Below, one piece after another: positions 23,861 through 34,629 of a stretch of DNA of 64,000 nt. Origin of the DNA: Quercus robur (taxonomy: Eukaryota > Streptophyta > Magnoliopsida > Fagales > Fagaceae); the NCBI RefSeq assembly GCF_932294415.1, contig NC_065538.1, positions 19,862,167 to 19,926,166 on the forward strand, read 5' to 3'. The position numbers and the translations under genes were made by a program. The number at the start of each line of letters is the position of its first letter. The first letter of the stretch is position 1. The notes below the pieces were generated by a model. It was not told the origin of the DNA. It did not search any database and saw nothing but the letters and a program-made list of their open reading frames with translations.

Positions 23861-25100
23861 GGAGAAATTTGTTTATATTTTGTTTGTGAATGACACGTTC
23901 TTATTATAATTGGATCATTTGATTTAATAACAATAAATAACAGGTTGACTGAAGTATTTTTTTTATTTTATTATTCACGAAGTCACACTAACCAGTAAAC
24001 ACTATGTACAGGTGTTTTCTTCTTGTTTTTTTTATACAACATAGAAAAGAAAAGAGAAAAATTGATCATTTTTATGCACGATTATGTACCAAGTATATAA
24101 TATTATCCTTGTTACAATGGAATAGCTTTGAGAGGATGAAACTCACAAATAAATATATGTTTTGTTTGTTTCAATGGAAAATTTTGTGTAAAAATAATTT
24201 TCATGTTTTCTAGCGTTTAATAGCATTAGAAAAAATTAGTCAAAGGAAAATTATTTTTGGTCAACAAAAAAAGCAATACTTATTTTTAGAGATTGTTTTT
24301 CACTATTTTTTTTTTTTTGGAAAACAACTCTATCTCATAGTAAACTAAATAAGAGAAGTTAAGAGATTATTTTTTAACTCTTAAGGTTGCTACCAAATAT
24401 AGAAAAATGAGGTAGTTTTATAGAAAATACTTTTTAAAAAATGACTCATTTTTTAGAAAATATTATTGCCGAAACAAACAGAGCTTATCGAAAATATAAT
24501 AAATGTTAAGGTCACAACATTTTTATAACACTTTCACAAAAAATATTATGTGGTAGATTGTTATTGGTGGGCAAAAAAGTATTTTCCATTATAAATTCAC
24601 ATTAAAACTAGTAACAACTTACTACTTATGAAAGTATTGTAAAAATATTATAGACTTAGCATTATCAATAAATATTTAGTAATTTTACTTTCAAACAAAA
24701 AAAATATTTAGTAATTTTAAGGAGAGGCGGGGTTTGACAAGTAAAGGCAGAGAACTATGGGGGCAAGGATGCCACTGAGTTGTAATTTGCAACCCCCATT
24801 AAGGACAATTGAAAGGAAATGCTGACTGAAAAGGTGAAGTAGAAAAAACAGTTTTGGGGACTTGGTGGGGGGATTCTAGGAAACTTCTCAACGTGGATGT
24901 AAATGCCATAATTTTCTTAGAATTGCCTTGGTACACATAAATCACCCAATGCAAAATTCTAATTTTTAATACATATCTCATCCCCGCTAGCGAACAAATC
25001 CATTTCAATGTACCTTCAAAGTTATTGAGATCTCATGCCTCATCATTACTAGGGGACCATGATTCCATTACATTTGACCTTCAACATTATTGAGAGCTCT
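23861..25100. other. Intergenic DNA with one MITE
   Basis: No gene. Apart from the MITE at 24502-24662 the sequence is AT-rich and unrecognised. Confidence 0.5.
24502..24662. repeat. MITE with about 38-bp inverted ends
   Basis: Left end ATGTTAAGGTCACAACATTT continues TTATAACACTTTC. The right end read in reverse gives ATGCTAAGTCTATAATATTT and TTACAATACTTTC. The core includes TGTGGTAGATTGTTATTGG. Superfamily uncertain. Confidence 0.75.
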
Positions 25101-25108
25101 GTCACATG

Positions 25109-26289
25109 GAGACATGGCAAAACGGGTCAGAATTTTCTGACCCAACCCGACCCAACCTAAAAATACTCAACCCAAATCCAATTTTTTGACTCGAAGTAAA
25201 AACGGGTTAACTCGTGACCTAACCCGTGTTTTTTGCAGGTCAACCCGACTAGACCCGGGACCTGACCTGAACCCAAATCATTTTTTAAAACTTTTTTTTT
25301 TTGTAAAAAAATTAATAAAATTAAGACAATATTTGTTGAATTGTTTGTTGTGAGTTTTAAGGAAATGATTAAGACATTTACATAACTGCTTGCAAATTAA
25401 CTGAAAGATGAATAGTTGAACATTCTGTGATGAGTAAAGATTTTTAAATATCAAATAGCAAAGTATATGCCAAGATAATCTGGTTACAGTAGAGTTAAAA
25501 ATATAGATATAAAATTGTAGACATGTGTGAGAAACATTCACAAGTGTGAAAATAGTGAAGTCAAAGTATCAAATGAGCATAAATTATGAATGCTTAGACT
25601 TATTTTTTCAACAATTTATGCCCAAAATAAACGGCATTTCAAAATAAATTATGATATTTCCTAAAGTGTGTATTACTTAACAATGATATGATATTCATAA
25701 AAGATATCATGTATAAATAAGTAAACAATCAAACTTTAATGTACATCTCAAATTGAAATAAAGTGTCAACCACAATTGATAATAGATTATAAAATTAATT
25801 TTCAAGATTGTAAATTTCTTATATATTTTTATTCTTTGTCAAATGAGTTATCTAACAAGTCATTTGTAATTTTGTTTTATATTTTGGAATGTTAATATTG
25901 TGTAGAAATAAAACTTATGCATTTGTTTTACTTATCTTTGTGTTATTTTATTTTAGATAGCAATGTTAGGATTTGTATAATTTTAAAATTATTGAATAAA
26001 TATTAATAAGTTTAACTGAATTCATTCTTGATATAAGTGGTGAATTCAAAGTAATGCATTTTACATCAAGTAATTTATTGCATGACTTTCTAAATGGCAA
26101 ATACATGTTGTTTTCTTTATAATAAAAAAATTCATGTGAAAAATACGGATCAACCCAACCTGACTCGACCCGCAACCCGATTGACCCAAACAGGTTTTTA
26201 ACCTGCCAAAAATAACCCTTTTTGACTCACAACCCGTTTGACCTACAACCCGATTAACCCAACTCGACCCGCCCATTTTGCCATATCTA
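25109..26289. mobile_element. Non-autonomous hAT element with 8-bp target duplication
   Basis: GTCACATG flanks it at 25101-25108 and 26290-26297. The ends GAGACATGGCAAAACGGG and, inverted, TAGATATGGCAAAATGGG match. Subterminal zones are dense in GACCC/GGGTC words (AACCCGACCC repeatedly), usual for plant hAT. The 0.9-kb core is AT-rich without transposase. Confidence 0.95.
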
Positions 26290-26325
26290 GTCACATGCAT
26301 CACCCATGCATCAATTATTAAAGTT

Positions 26326-26662
26326 GTTGTCTATACGGATTTTCAGTCAATACAATTGTTAAAGTTTTTTATGTTCAAATAAGAAAATTAAGGTTCAAAC
26401 CTCATTTATACTAAAAAATCAATGAGTGTCTTGACTTGATGATAAAAAAATATTGTGGATTTCAATTAACTCAATTGGTAAAGTCTCTGATGGTTGAATA
26501 AGTGATCTGAGGTTTAATCTTTGCCTACACTAAAAACTGATTGGTATCTTAGTCTAATGATAAAGTATTATCATTAGGAGTAGACGTCATAGGTTAAAAG
26601 TTGAAACTCTCTCAAAAAAAAAATGATGAAAAATATCATGAAACGGGTATCCTAAATTGAAA
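26326..26662 (+). mobile_element. SINE nested inside an older SINE of the same family
   Basis: The younger copy is 26454-26622: AACTCAATTGGTAAAGTCTC, then GAGGTTTAATCTTTG, then AGTCTAATGATAAAGTATTA, then an A tail. Its probable target duplication is ATGATAAAAAAATAT before against ATGATGAAAAATAT after. The duplicated words themselves belong to an older SINE whose left part (26326-26453, with AAGGTTCAAACCTC) resumes after the insert at 26637. Confidence 0.7.
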
Positions 26663-27286
26663 TATATTATATCTAAAAAGAAGATTATTGTTTATATTCA
26701 GTAACAGCAAAAATTGTCAAGGCTGATGGATAAAATGTCTCAAGTCATTCTCCTTATGAGACAGTCTCATAAAACTCACCCCTCTCAAAATATGAAGATT
26801 TCACATGTGTGTGAGGCCCACCAAATATGAAAAAGATGCCTTATAACTTTATAAGATGGTCTCATACCCTCGTGAAGATACTTTCTCCTTGGGGGAGCTA
26901 CAGACCTTTGGCCAATAGACCCCTAACTTCTATATTGGAGGATTCAAAATTAAGGAAATTAAAAATAATTCTTTATAAAAAAAAAATGTTTTATGAATAT
27001 CAAAAAACAAATCGAACTAAATACAGGCTTGAAATAGAACTCAAAACAGTCCTAGTGCATCCAAGTTCACACATAAATCTGCATAATCTAGGTATTACTA
27101 TAAAAGGCACACTAAAAATTTCAATCACTTCTTTGATTCAACAGGATGGTCACAAGCTTAAAAAGGGGTGGTTGTAATTAAACTCGAGCCCAACATAACC
27201 TTTTAATCTTCAATATGTGGAAATGCAAGATGCAAAATAAAAACAAATATAGAGATTTGACAACTTTCCATGTGAGGTTGTAACTC
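26663..27286. other. Intergenic DNA with a foldback relic
   Basis: At about 26730-26885 the words GAGACAGTCTCATAA and, inverted, TTATAAGATGGTCTCAT form a degraded inverted repeat related to 4591-4687. The rest is unremarkable AT-rich DNA up to the PLAC8 stop codon. Confidence 0.5.
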
Positions 27287-30023
27287 TTAGGTATACATGG
27301 CTTGCTTTGGAGGAGGAACAGCTACGGTTTGATCATGATGCCTTCTTCCTTCTTGTTCAGCAAGAATTCCATTCCATCCTACATACAATATTAACAAACA
27401 CCAATTTAACTCCATTTGAAAATTTTTGAAATTGAAATGTTAAAAAAGCCAGGAAAACAAAATATGTTATAACATATTTTGAAACTAAAATTTTCTTTAG
27501 GCTCTAATGTTTTGGCCTCATTGAGTAATGATGTGACTTGCGATGCCACCTTTGTTATGCTAACTAGATGTTGGGGTTGGCATTTTGAATGTGAAATGTG
27601 ATTTCTTTTCTTTTCTTTATCTTTTGAGAAGTAAAACTGATTAAAGTTTGAAGCTTGAAAAGGCAATTCAACTATTTTGTGTAAATTGTCTTTGTCTGAC
27701 CCCTCAACAACATGAAGAGAAAAAAAAAATTCCATTAGTTAATCAGAAATTTAAATTATAACCAGAGTCAGTGTGTATTTTAAACTTCTTAGTTCTAATT
27801 GAAGTGGTTAATATTATCTCCATTCACATCAGCATGTTCCTGGTGGAGTTGCATCATATTAAACTAGTGAAGTTGATATAGAAAGACTTTCTCAAGAAAA
27901 ATAATATGAAAATGTGTCATCAAGAATTAGCATATATCAAAGTCATTAGATGTCACTCTCTCCCTTGAATATGCTTCTGAGTGCAAGCTAATATTTATTT
28001 TGCACTTAAAGTAGTTTTGTTAAATCATTCTAGTGCCTTTTAGGAGACATTCTTCACTGTAGATAAACATATAGCTTCTAGAGCAATCAGTCTTTAAGCA
28101 CTTTAAACTCCATTTGCACTTTTATGCTAAGAGAGACCTATAAATAAATAAATAAAGAATGAGATGTAGTACCTAGAGCAGGATCAAGTCCTCTGTTTTT
28201 AAGCTCTCTGAACTCCTGACAAAGGGAACAGCATGGACAAAAGATGTGAGAGATCACATCTGTATACGGAGCTTCTACCAAATCATACTTCTTCCTCAGC
28301 TTTGTTCTATATTTTGAGCCGATTATCCATTGAGAGCACAAGGCAGGCATCATCAAGAGGTAAATGAAACTCCCCAAATGACAAGCTGCAGTCACCAATA
28401 TGTCATCATCAATTAGTAGGTGGCAACCATGTCTCCAATCATATTAGAATTAATAGTCATACTGATAGGGGACTTGATAAGAGCCTTATAGTTCAATCAC
28501 ACTACCAAGTTCCTTTCATTAAACAAACTTGGGTTCAAATCCCTTTCTCCCACTTGTTATAAGCAAAGAAAAAAAAAAGATGGGGGACTTATATTTGAAG
28601 CCATTATTATGCATATAAGTACATAACCATGTAACTAATTAGGTGTTTATGATGAGAAAGAAGTATGAAATAGGGAAGGTTGGGTAATGGATCCTTACTC
28701 ATTTCGCCAGCATCAAGGACTTCTGCTATCTGCCCAAATGTCACACAAGGTAAAAAGGCTGTCATAATGGCTGCCAAGATAAATAAATAACGAGTTAGAT
28801 TGATTGTTCTGCCTTGTACCATATTGCTATATCATACATAGGCCTGTTAAAATAATCGGTGGATCATGAGCAGTTCTTTCTGTAACAATATACATGTATT
28901 TTTTTGGTGAGTGTAATGAATTATTGATATATGTGTTATTTTCCATTTGATCTGATCCCATTAGTATGGCTTAATAAAACCAATCACTCTTTCCTTCAAG
29001 CAAAAGAAAAGTGCTATTTAAGCGTTTCTTTCTTCATATTCTTTAGAAATTATTAGTTTCTTACTATTAGCTAGTCATTTTGGCCTAGCTTAGACTTCAG
29101 CAGCCAAAAGAAGCAACACAAATTTTTTTGTGAAGCTACCCTCAGGCAGATTTCATTCAAAGAAAATAAAAGTTACAGTTTTGTAGTTTTGTGATGATCA
29201 GTAGAGTCACTAAATTCTTTAATCTCAGCTAAAAGAAACTAAATAAATTGCATTAAGATTGCCATTTTTTAGGTTAGCAATCATGTGATAGGATTACCAT
29301 TTTTTAATATGATGTTCAAGACTGTCAAACAGTATTGTTGTACATGTAGCCAGATTCTAAACTGCCTATTCTAATCCTTTTGTACAAGTTTGGATGATTT
29401 TGAAACTTGAGTTACTGTTGGTATGACCACTCAGCCAGTTGCTGCAGTGTTCCAATAAGCTCAATGGTTTAGAGTCTATATATCTGATCATTCGAAGTAC
29501 TTACTCAACTCAGACTTCTAAGAGTCTTGTGACTCAATGGCTTTGCCCAATTCTCCCATTGTAGAGAACTTGAATTCAAGTTTCCCTTCTCCCATTTGTT
29601 GAAACCAAAACACACACACAAACACGCACACGTGACTTTAGAAACTGAGTCCAGAATTCTTCCTAAAAAAGCCCTAGTTTATATCAAGCATGAGTTGGAC
29701 CAACCTACTAAAAAGTGAGTTCGAATTGAGGTTTTAAAATCCTCTCCTAGTGTTTTAAGATTTAGACATGTTTGTCTTTAGCAAAAATCTTTTGAGCAGA
29801 CACATCAAACTATAGATATATAGAAACCAACAAAACAAAGCCAAAAATATAACTAAAGAACACTAATACCATTTGTCTGGTGTTCATGACAGTCGAATAA
29901 TCCGGTGCTCCAGGGGCTTCCAATGGCCTGATTCTTCTGTTCTTGAAACTTAGGAGTAAATGAACCAATAGGTTCACCAAGTTGTGGTATTTCTCCATCC
30001 TGGGTGGCTTCGACCCTACCCAT
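27287..30023 (-). CDS. PLAC8-domain cysteine-rich protein (PCR/CNR family)
   Basis: Membrane-associated cysteine-rich protein of the family that includes PLANT CADMIUM RESISTANCE and cell number regulators. Exons 30023-29870, 28770-28699, 28385-28173 and 27378-27287 join in frame to 176 residues. The PLAC8 domain runs from about residue 37 to 149: PWSTGLFDCHEHQTN, then FLPCVTFGQIAEVLDAGEM, a hydrophobic stretch SFIYLLMMPALC, and ISHIFCPCCSLCQEFRELK. The tail ends VAVPPPKQAMYT. An in-frame TAA just upstream of the ATG at 30023 fixes the start. The usual CCPC-like motif appears here as FLPC in the first part and FCPCC in the second. Both larger introns hold SINE-like inserts. A role in metal export or cell-size control is family knowledge, not shown here. 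Confidence 0.93.
28476..28582 (+). repeat. SINE in a PLAC8 intron
   Basis: B-box-like TTGGGTTCAAATCCC followed by CTCCCACTTGTTATAAGC and an A tail. GGGGACTT stands at 28468-28475 and 28583-28590. A relative with TTGAATTCAAGTTTCCC lies at about 29520-29620 in the next intron upstream. Confidence 0.7.
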
Positions 30024-31321
30024 TTGATCAGTACTTTAGTTGCCAAGTTGCTTTGCTTTCTGAAGGACAAGGAGTGGGAATGTACTAGGCTTGTAATTAA
30101 TAGCCTTATTTTTTAAGAAATCTTGCAAATGATTACTGGACAATGGACACTCAACGGGAAGCAATAGGATTTAAACTTGAAGAACCCTTCTGAACACAAG
30201 TTGAAGTATGAAGAGTCAGTCAAGTCAACCAACCTCATTTGAGTGATCCCACTCCGTTCTCCTCCCTATATATCTTTTTTCTTGATACACAGGATGTGTA
30301 CACTACAGTGCAGTTCCTACCATTCCAAATGACATTAGACTTCTAGAATTTTAAGATCCTTGACTTCAGATCCCAATAGGGTGTGATTGAAATACTACCC
30401 CAACTACTTGAAATGATGAAAGACTTCTGAATTTTTAGGTCAATAGCATGAACCTCAATGGAAGTTCAACTAGAAAAACAATACTTAACGGGACCCATTT
30501 TCCCTTTTGTCAGAGGATAGACCAATGTACTTCGACAACATTCCGATGCCCATCAAAGGTCTGCAAACCAATTTAGACTATTGTACCTTATACAAACTTC
30601 TAAAGCCCATTTTTTCAAGTCAATCCATAATTGCTTTCCCATTCATCTTTGAATTATGACTTTACAGTGCGGCTTGAACTTCTTGTCCTAAATTATCTTA
30701 TGTCCCTGCTATCTATGATGAGCCATATTACAATTCCATTCTGCATCTAGGCCATGCCATTGCATGCAAGAAGTTGGAACCCAACGGTTGATGATGACTG
30801 TCCCCCTTTAATAAAAACATATATTTAATTTCGAAAAGAAAACAAATTACAGTTTTAAATTGATGATCCATTGGTCAGGTAATCTTTATCAGGTGATGCT
30901 TGTCAGTAAACAGGTTCCCAGTCTATGAAGTTTGGTTACATGCATACAAGGCAAAAAAGTAAACTTCAGGTTTTCTTTTTAATAAAATGAATAACAATAA
31001 TCCATTCAGTTCAATCAAACAAGAATGCTGAAATATTCAAACCTCATGATAAACATGAAATATTTCAAACACGATAAGGATCAGATATTTTATATTATAA
31101 AACCAACTAGAATAATATCCTCAATGTACAAAGTCATCTTATGCAGTACAATATTGTACAGAAATCACACTTCTTTGTCATGACCTAGTCCAGCCTAGCA
31201 AAACAAACTCTCCAACAAGTTGCTTCTCAGATTTTGCAAATCCGGGACTAACCACGGTTTCTAAATTTCCAGCACAAAGTTTCTAGCCAAGACAAATAAA
31301 AAACAATGGGAGCAATGGGCA
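30024..31321. other. Intergenic DNA between PLAC8 and CCMH
   Basis: Should contain the PLAC8 promoter on the minus strand and the CCMH 3' UTR near its right end. No repeat or further gene recognised. Confidence 0.5.
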
Positions 31322-32949
31322 TCATTGACCTTGCCATCTCCTCCACCAGGATCGAGTAGTTCCTTCTGAAGGAGGAGGCGTGAGGAGATCTAGCATTGTT
31401 TCCTTCTCTTTTGGTGTCAATGAAACCCCTCTAACAAGGTTTAAAGCCATGATGTGAACGTTAGTCTGTTTCCTGTGCTTGTTGAAAGCCCATACTCCTA
31501 CAGCACCACCTGCAACTATAAGCTGCTCCAAAAACTCAACAGGTTAATATCAGTAAAATTAATAGTTTAAGCACTATGAAAATGTTGCTTTTAGGCCCTT
31601 AAACTAACCGGTGAGAGCCACAATGCTGCAGTCTGCAGGTCAAACTTTGGGGCATAAAGTACTGTCTCCCCAAAATCATCCTCAAGCTTTTTAAAAATCT
31701 CTTTGTCAGTCTTCCCAGATTGAATCTCATCACGAATTAACTGCATTGCAAGCATTATGAGTATCCAATTGGAATTTTTCATTTACAAGGTTGTTCATAG
31801 AAAAATTATCAAAAGAGCATAAAGAAGACAGAAAAATTCATGCAGGAAATATTAAGTCCTCTTTAAGATACTTTATACGAGTAGAATGGTGTTTATTATT
31901 TAATTATCTGAAATTAGTTGACTTTTTTATGTGTTTTATAATTTCTAAAACAGGTCCTCTTTACGATGCTTCAAATTTTTACACTGAAAAACTAAATTAG
32001 AAGTCGGAAGTCACAATTAATATCTAGTTGAAAACTGGAAGCTTGTTCTTTGTTAAAATACTCATCTATCAAAATTTAAGCTCTATTTGTATTTGACAAA
32101 GAAAACCAAAATCTGATGTAAACTCACAACTTGATTGGGAAAAGAAAGAATTGCATTGTCTCCATAAAAAATAAGAAATAAAAAGGAATCCAGTTGTTGA
32201 CACTAGAATGAGATGTATTAGAAAAGGAACCCCTGTTCATGGTAATAAGAAATGGAAACCTTGATAACAATAAGAGGCTTATTGCAGGATGCCCCTGATT
32301 AATCTCCACCAGTGATCTACGGAGGTTAATCAAATATAGCAAAAAGTTAAGAGGCAGAAAGAAAGAAAATTTTTTACCAGTTGCACGCAGGTTATCAATC
32401 CAATAGGTCCCTTTAGAGATGTGCTTTCATATGTGTGTGTGTGTGGGTTAGCATGCCTGCAGACACGCATAGGCATATACAGTTTATCAAAATCAACTTA
32501 AAGACACTAGCAAGTGCTCCAATCTTTGCGTAACTCAAACCAGACTTGTACCTACTCAAATTCAAAGATTTCACAACTTTGACTACAGCTAGAAGTTTAG
32601 AAAAAGTCTAAACATTAGCCTAAATATAACACCACGGGTAATTTTTTGTAATGGAGGGAGAGGAGAGGGGAGGAGGGGCCCCTCTCCTCTCCCTCCATCC
32701 AAACATAGTGTAATTCCTTGTGATATTATAACACCAAGGATTAGAAGCATATTATTGGTCTGTTTTCAGAAAGGCAAAGATAATCGTTTAAAGTAAGCAA
32801 ACTACCTTCCTGAGAAGAATTGCAATATCCGCTTGCGAATCTTCAATGGATTGACTTCCACATTCAGTGCACCGGACATTGTGACTGATGTTTCTTGCCC
32901 GGGCTTCCATCGTCCTTGTCTTCTTCACTACATCATCTTCACTCTCCAT
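31322..32949 (-). CDS. CCMH: CCMH, mitochondrial cytochrome c maturation thiol-reductase subunit
   Basis: Inner-membrane protein of the cytochrome c maturation system; it keeps apocytochrome c cysteines reduced for haem attachment. Coding exons 32949-32806, 31740-31609 and 31522-31322, all phase 0, give 158 residues, equal to the plant family length. Residues 26-34 VRCTECGSQ hold the redox-active CxxC pair. SIEDSQADIAILLRK, then DKEIFKKLEDDFGETVLYAP, are the family signature. LIVAGGAVGVWAF is the membrane segment, with NVHIMALNLVRGV and LTPKEKETML after it. An in-frame TAA upstream supports the start. A 5' UTR intron is likely: acceptor TTTTGGCAG just before 32981 and donor CTCACT/GTAAGT at 33702/33701. 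That first exon and its upstream flank are duplicated at 44248-44700. Confidence 0.95.
32618..32750. repeat. GC-rich hairpin MITE in a CCMH intron
   Basis: GGAGGGAGAGGAGAGGGG and its perfect complement CCCCTCTCCTCTCCCTCC meet around a few bases. TATAACACCA flanks both sides with small differences, possibly a target duplication or terminal repeat. Confidence 0.65.
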
Positions 32950-32981
32950 TGTCAATATGTATTACCTCAACTTCTAAGTAA

Positions 32982-33701
32982 CTGCCAAAACACCAAAAAA
33001 AAATCACAAATAACATATAAATAATTTCTTTAAAAACAAGTCCATAAATTTAAAAGCTTCTTCTCTCTGACGCATTTCATCAAACAGTTGTTACACCCAA
33101 AAACCCAACATGTTAGTTGTAACCCCCTTTGTGAATAGAGCAACCAACCTTTAAAACTCAACGCTTAAATATAATTTAAATTCACGAAACTAGAATTTCC
33201 TTCCAGTATTAGTGGGTGACAAACAAAATTACAACTTCACCATAGTATAAGCCCAAATTACAAAATTTCCTTCCACTATGAATGATATAGAACACTTCTA
33301 CAAGAACTATAAACAAGACAATTCTGCAAAAAAAAATTACAAAACCCTGACAACTTCACGCTGTTTCCAATCAAACCCATCAAGGATAAGAGTAGAACCC
33401 TGTTTGGTCGCCGAGAAAATTGAAGAGAAAAGGTAAAAAAGAAAATGAAATTTTCATCTATTCAATGTTGTTATGGTTTTCATAAAATGGAAAAACGCAC
33501 CTATTAAGCTTAATTGAGAATGGGTTTCTGTTTTCTGGATGATGAGAAATGGAAGATAAGGTGGTTTTCAAATTTATGTTATTTTTCCCTTATTTTTCTC
33601 GGAGCCAAACAGAGGATAAAGAAGAAAAATAGAATCAAAGGAAAGGAATGGCAGAAGCGTTAGAGTGAGTGATGGAGAAAGAAGTGAATTGCAAAACTTA
33701 C
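32982..33701 (-). other. Predicted 5' UTR intron of CCMH
   Basis: Between the leader exon donor at 33701 and the acceptor at 32982. The half nearest the donor (33340 onward) is included in the segmental duplication. No repeat recognised. Confidence 0.6.
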
Positions 33702-34592
33702 AGTGAGAGTGTGAGCTACTCGGTCTGCCTTCAAGTTTTTGAATCAAGCTGAATATATATGGGTTTTGTTGGGTTTAAGGTTTAAGGTAATCTCGTTCTC
33801 GCTTACAATTTATTTATTTGTGGGTATTTATAGGTTTACTAAGTACACTTGCAACTTCTCACATTTGTTTATTTTACCTGTAAATTTATTTATTTTAAGT
33901 TTAAAATTTACATTCTTAGTGCAATGCAAGTTAAGATTTTTTTTTTTTTTTTTTTTTTTCAATTCTATATCTAATCTTTACCGGCTATCATACATTCATA
34001 CTACCCAGCCTACTGGTTCTTTTTGAAGCAATCTACTATTTTAGTCCTTAAATTATATTTTGAGTTCAATTTTGTCCTCAATCATTTTTTTTTTAATAGT
34101 TAGTAAAAAATTGTATTCCCACGTTAAAAATAAGGGAAATTTATTTATTATTTTTAAGTATGATGATTAATGCCTTCTCAAAAAAAAAAAGTACGATGAT
34201 TAATGGGCTGAAATATATTGGAGCAGACATTGGGTCAGGAATGTTTACCCGCTATCATACATTCATACTAAGCCTATTGGTTCTTTTTGAAGCAATCTGC
34301 TATTTTAGTCCTTAAATTATATTTTGAGTTCAATTTTTTCCTCAATCATTTTTTTTAATAGTTAGTCAAAAATTTTATTCTCACATTAAAAATAAGGGAA
34401 ATTTTTATTATTATTTTTAAGTATGATGATTAATGCCTTTTCAAAAAAAAAAAAAGTATGATGATTAATGGGCTGAAATGTATTGGAGTAGACATTGGGC
34501 TGGGAATGTTTCAGTTTCTTGTGTTCTTCCATTTTTCTTGTGTTTGCACAAACACAAGGTTATCTGTACTCTTTATTTACAAATTCTAGATA

Positions 34593-34625
<33 letters not shown>

Positions 34626-34629
<4 letters not shown>

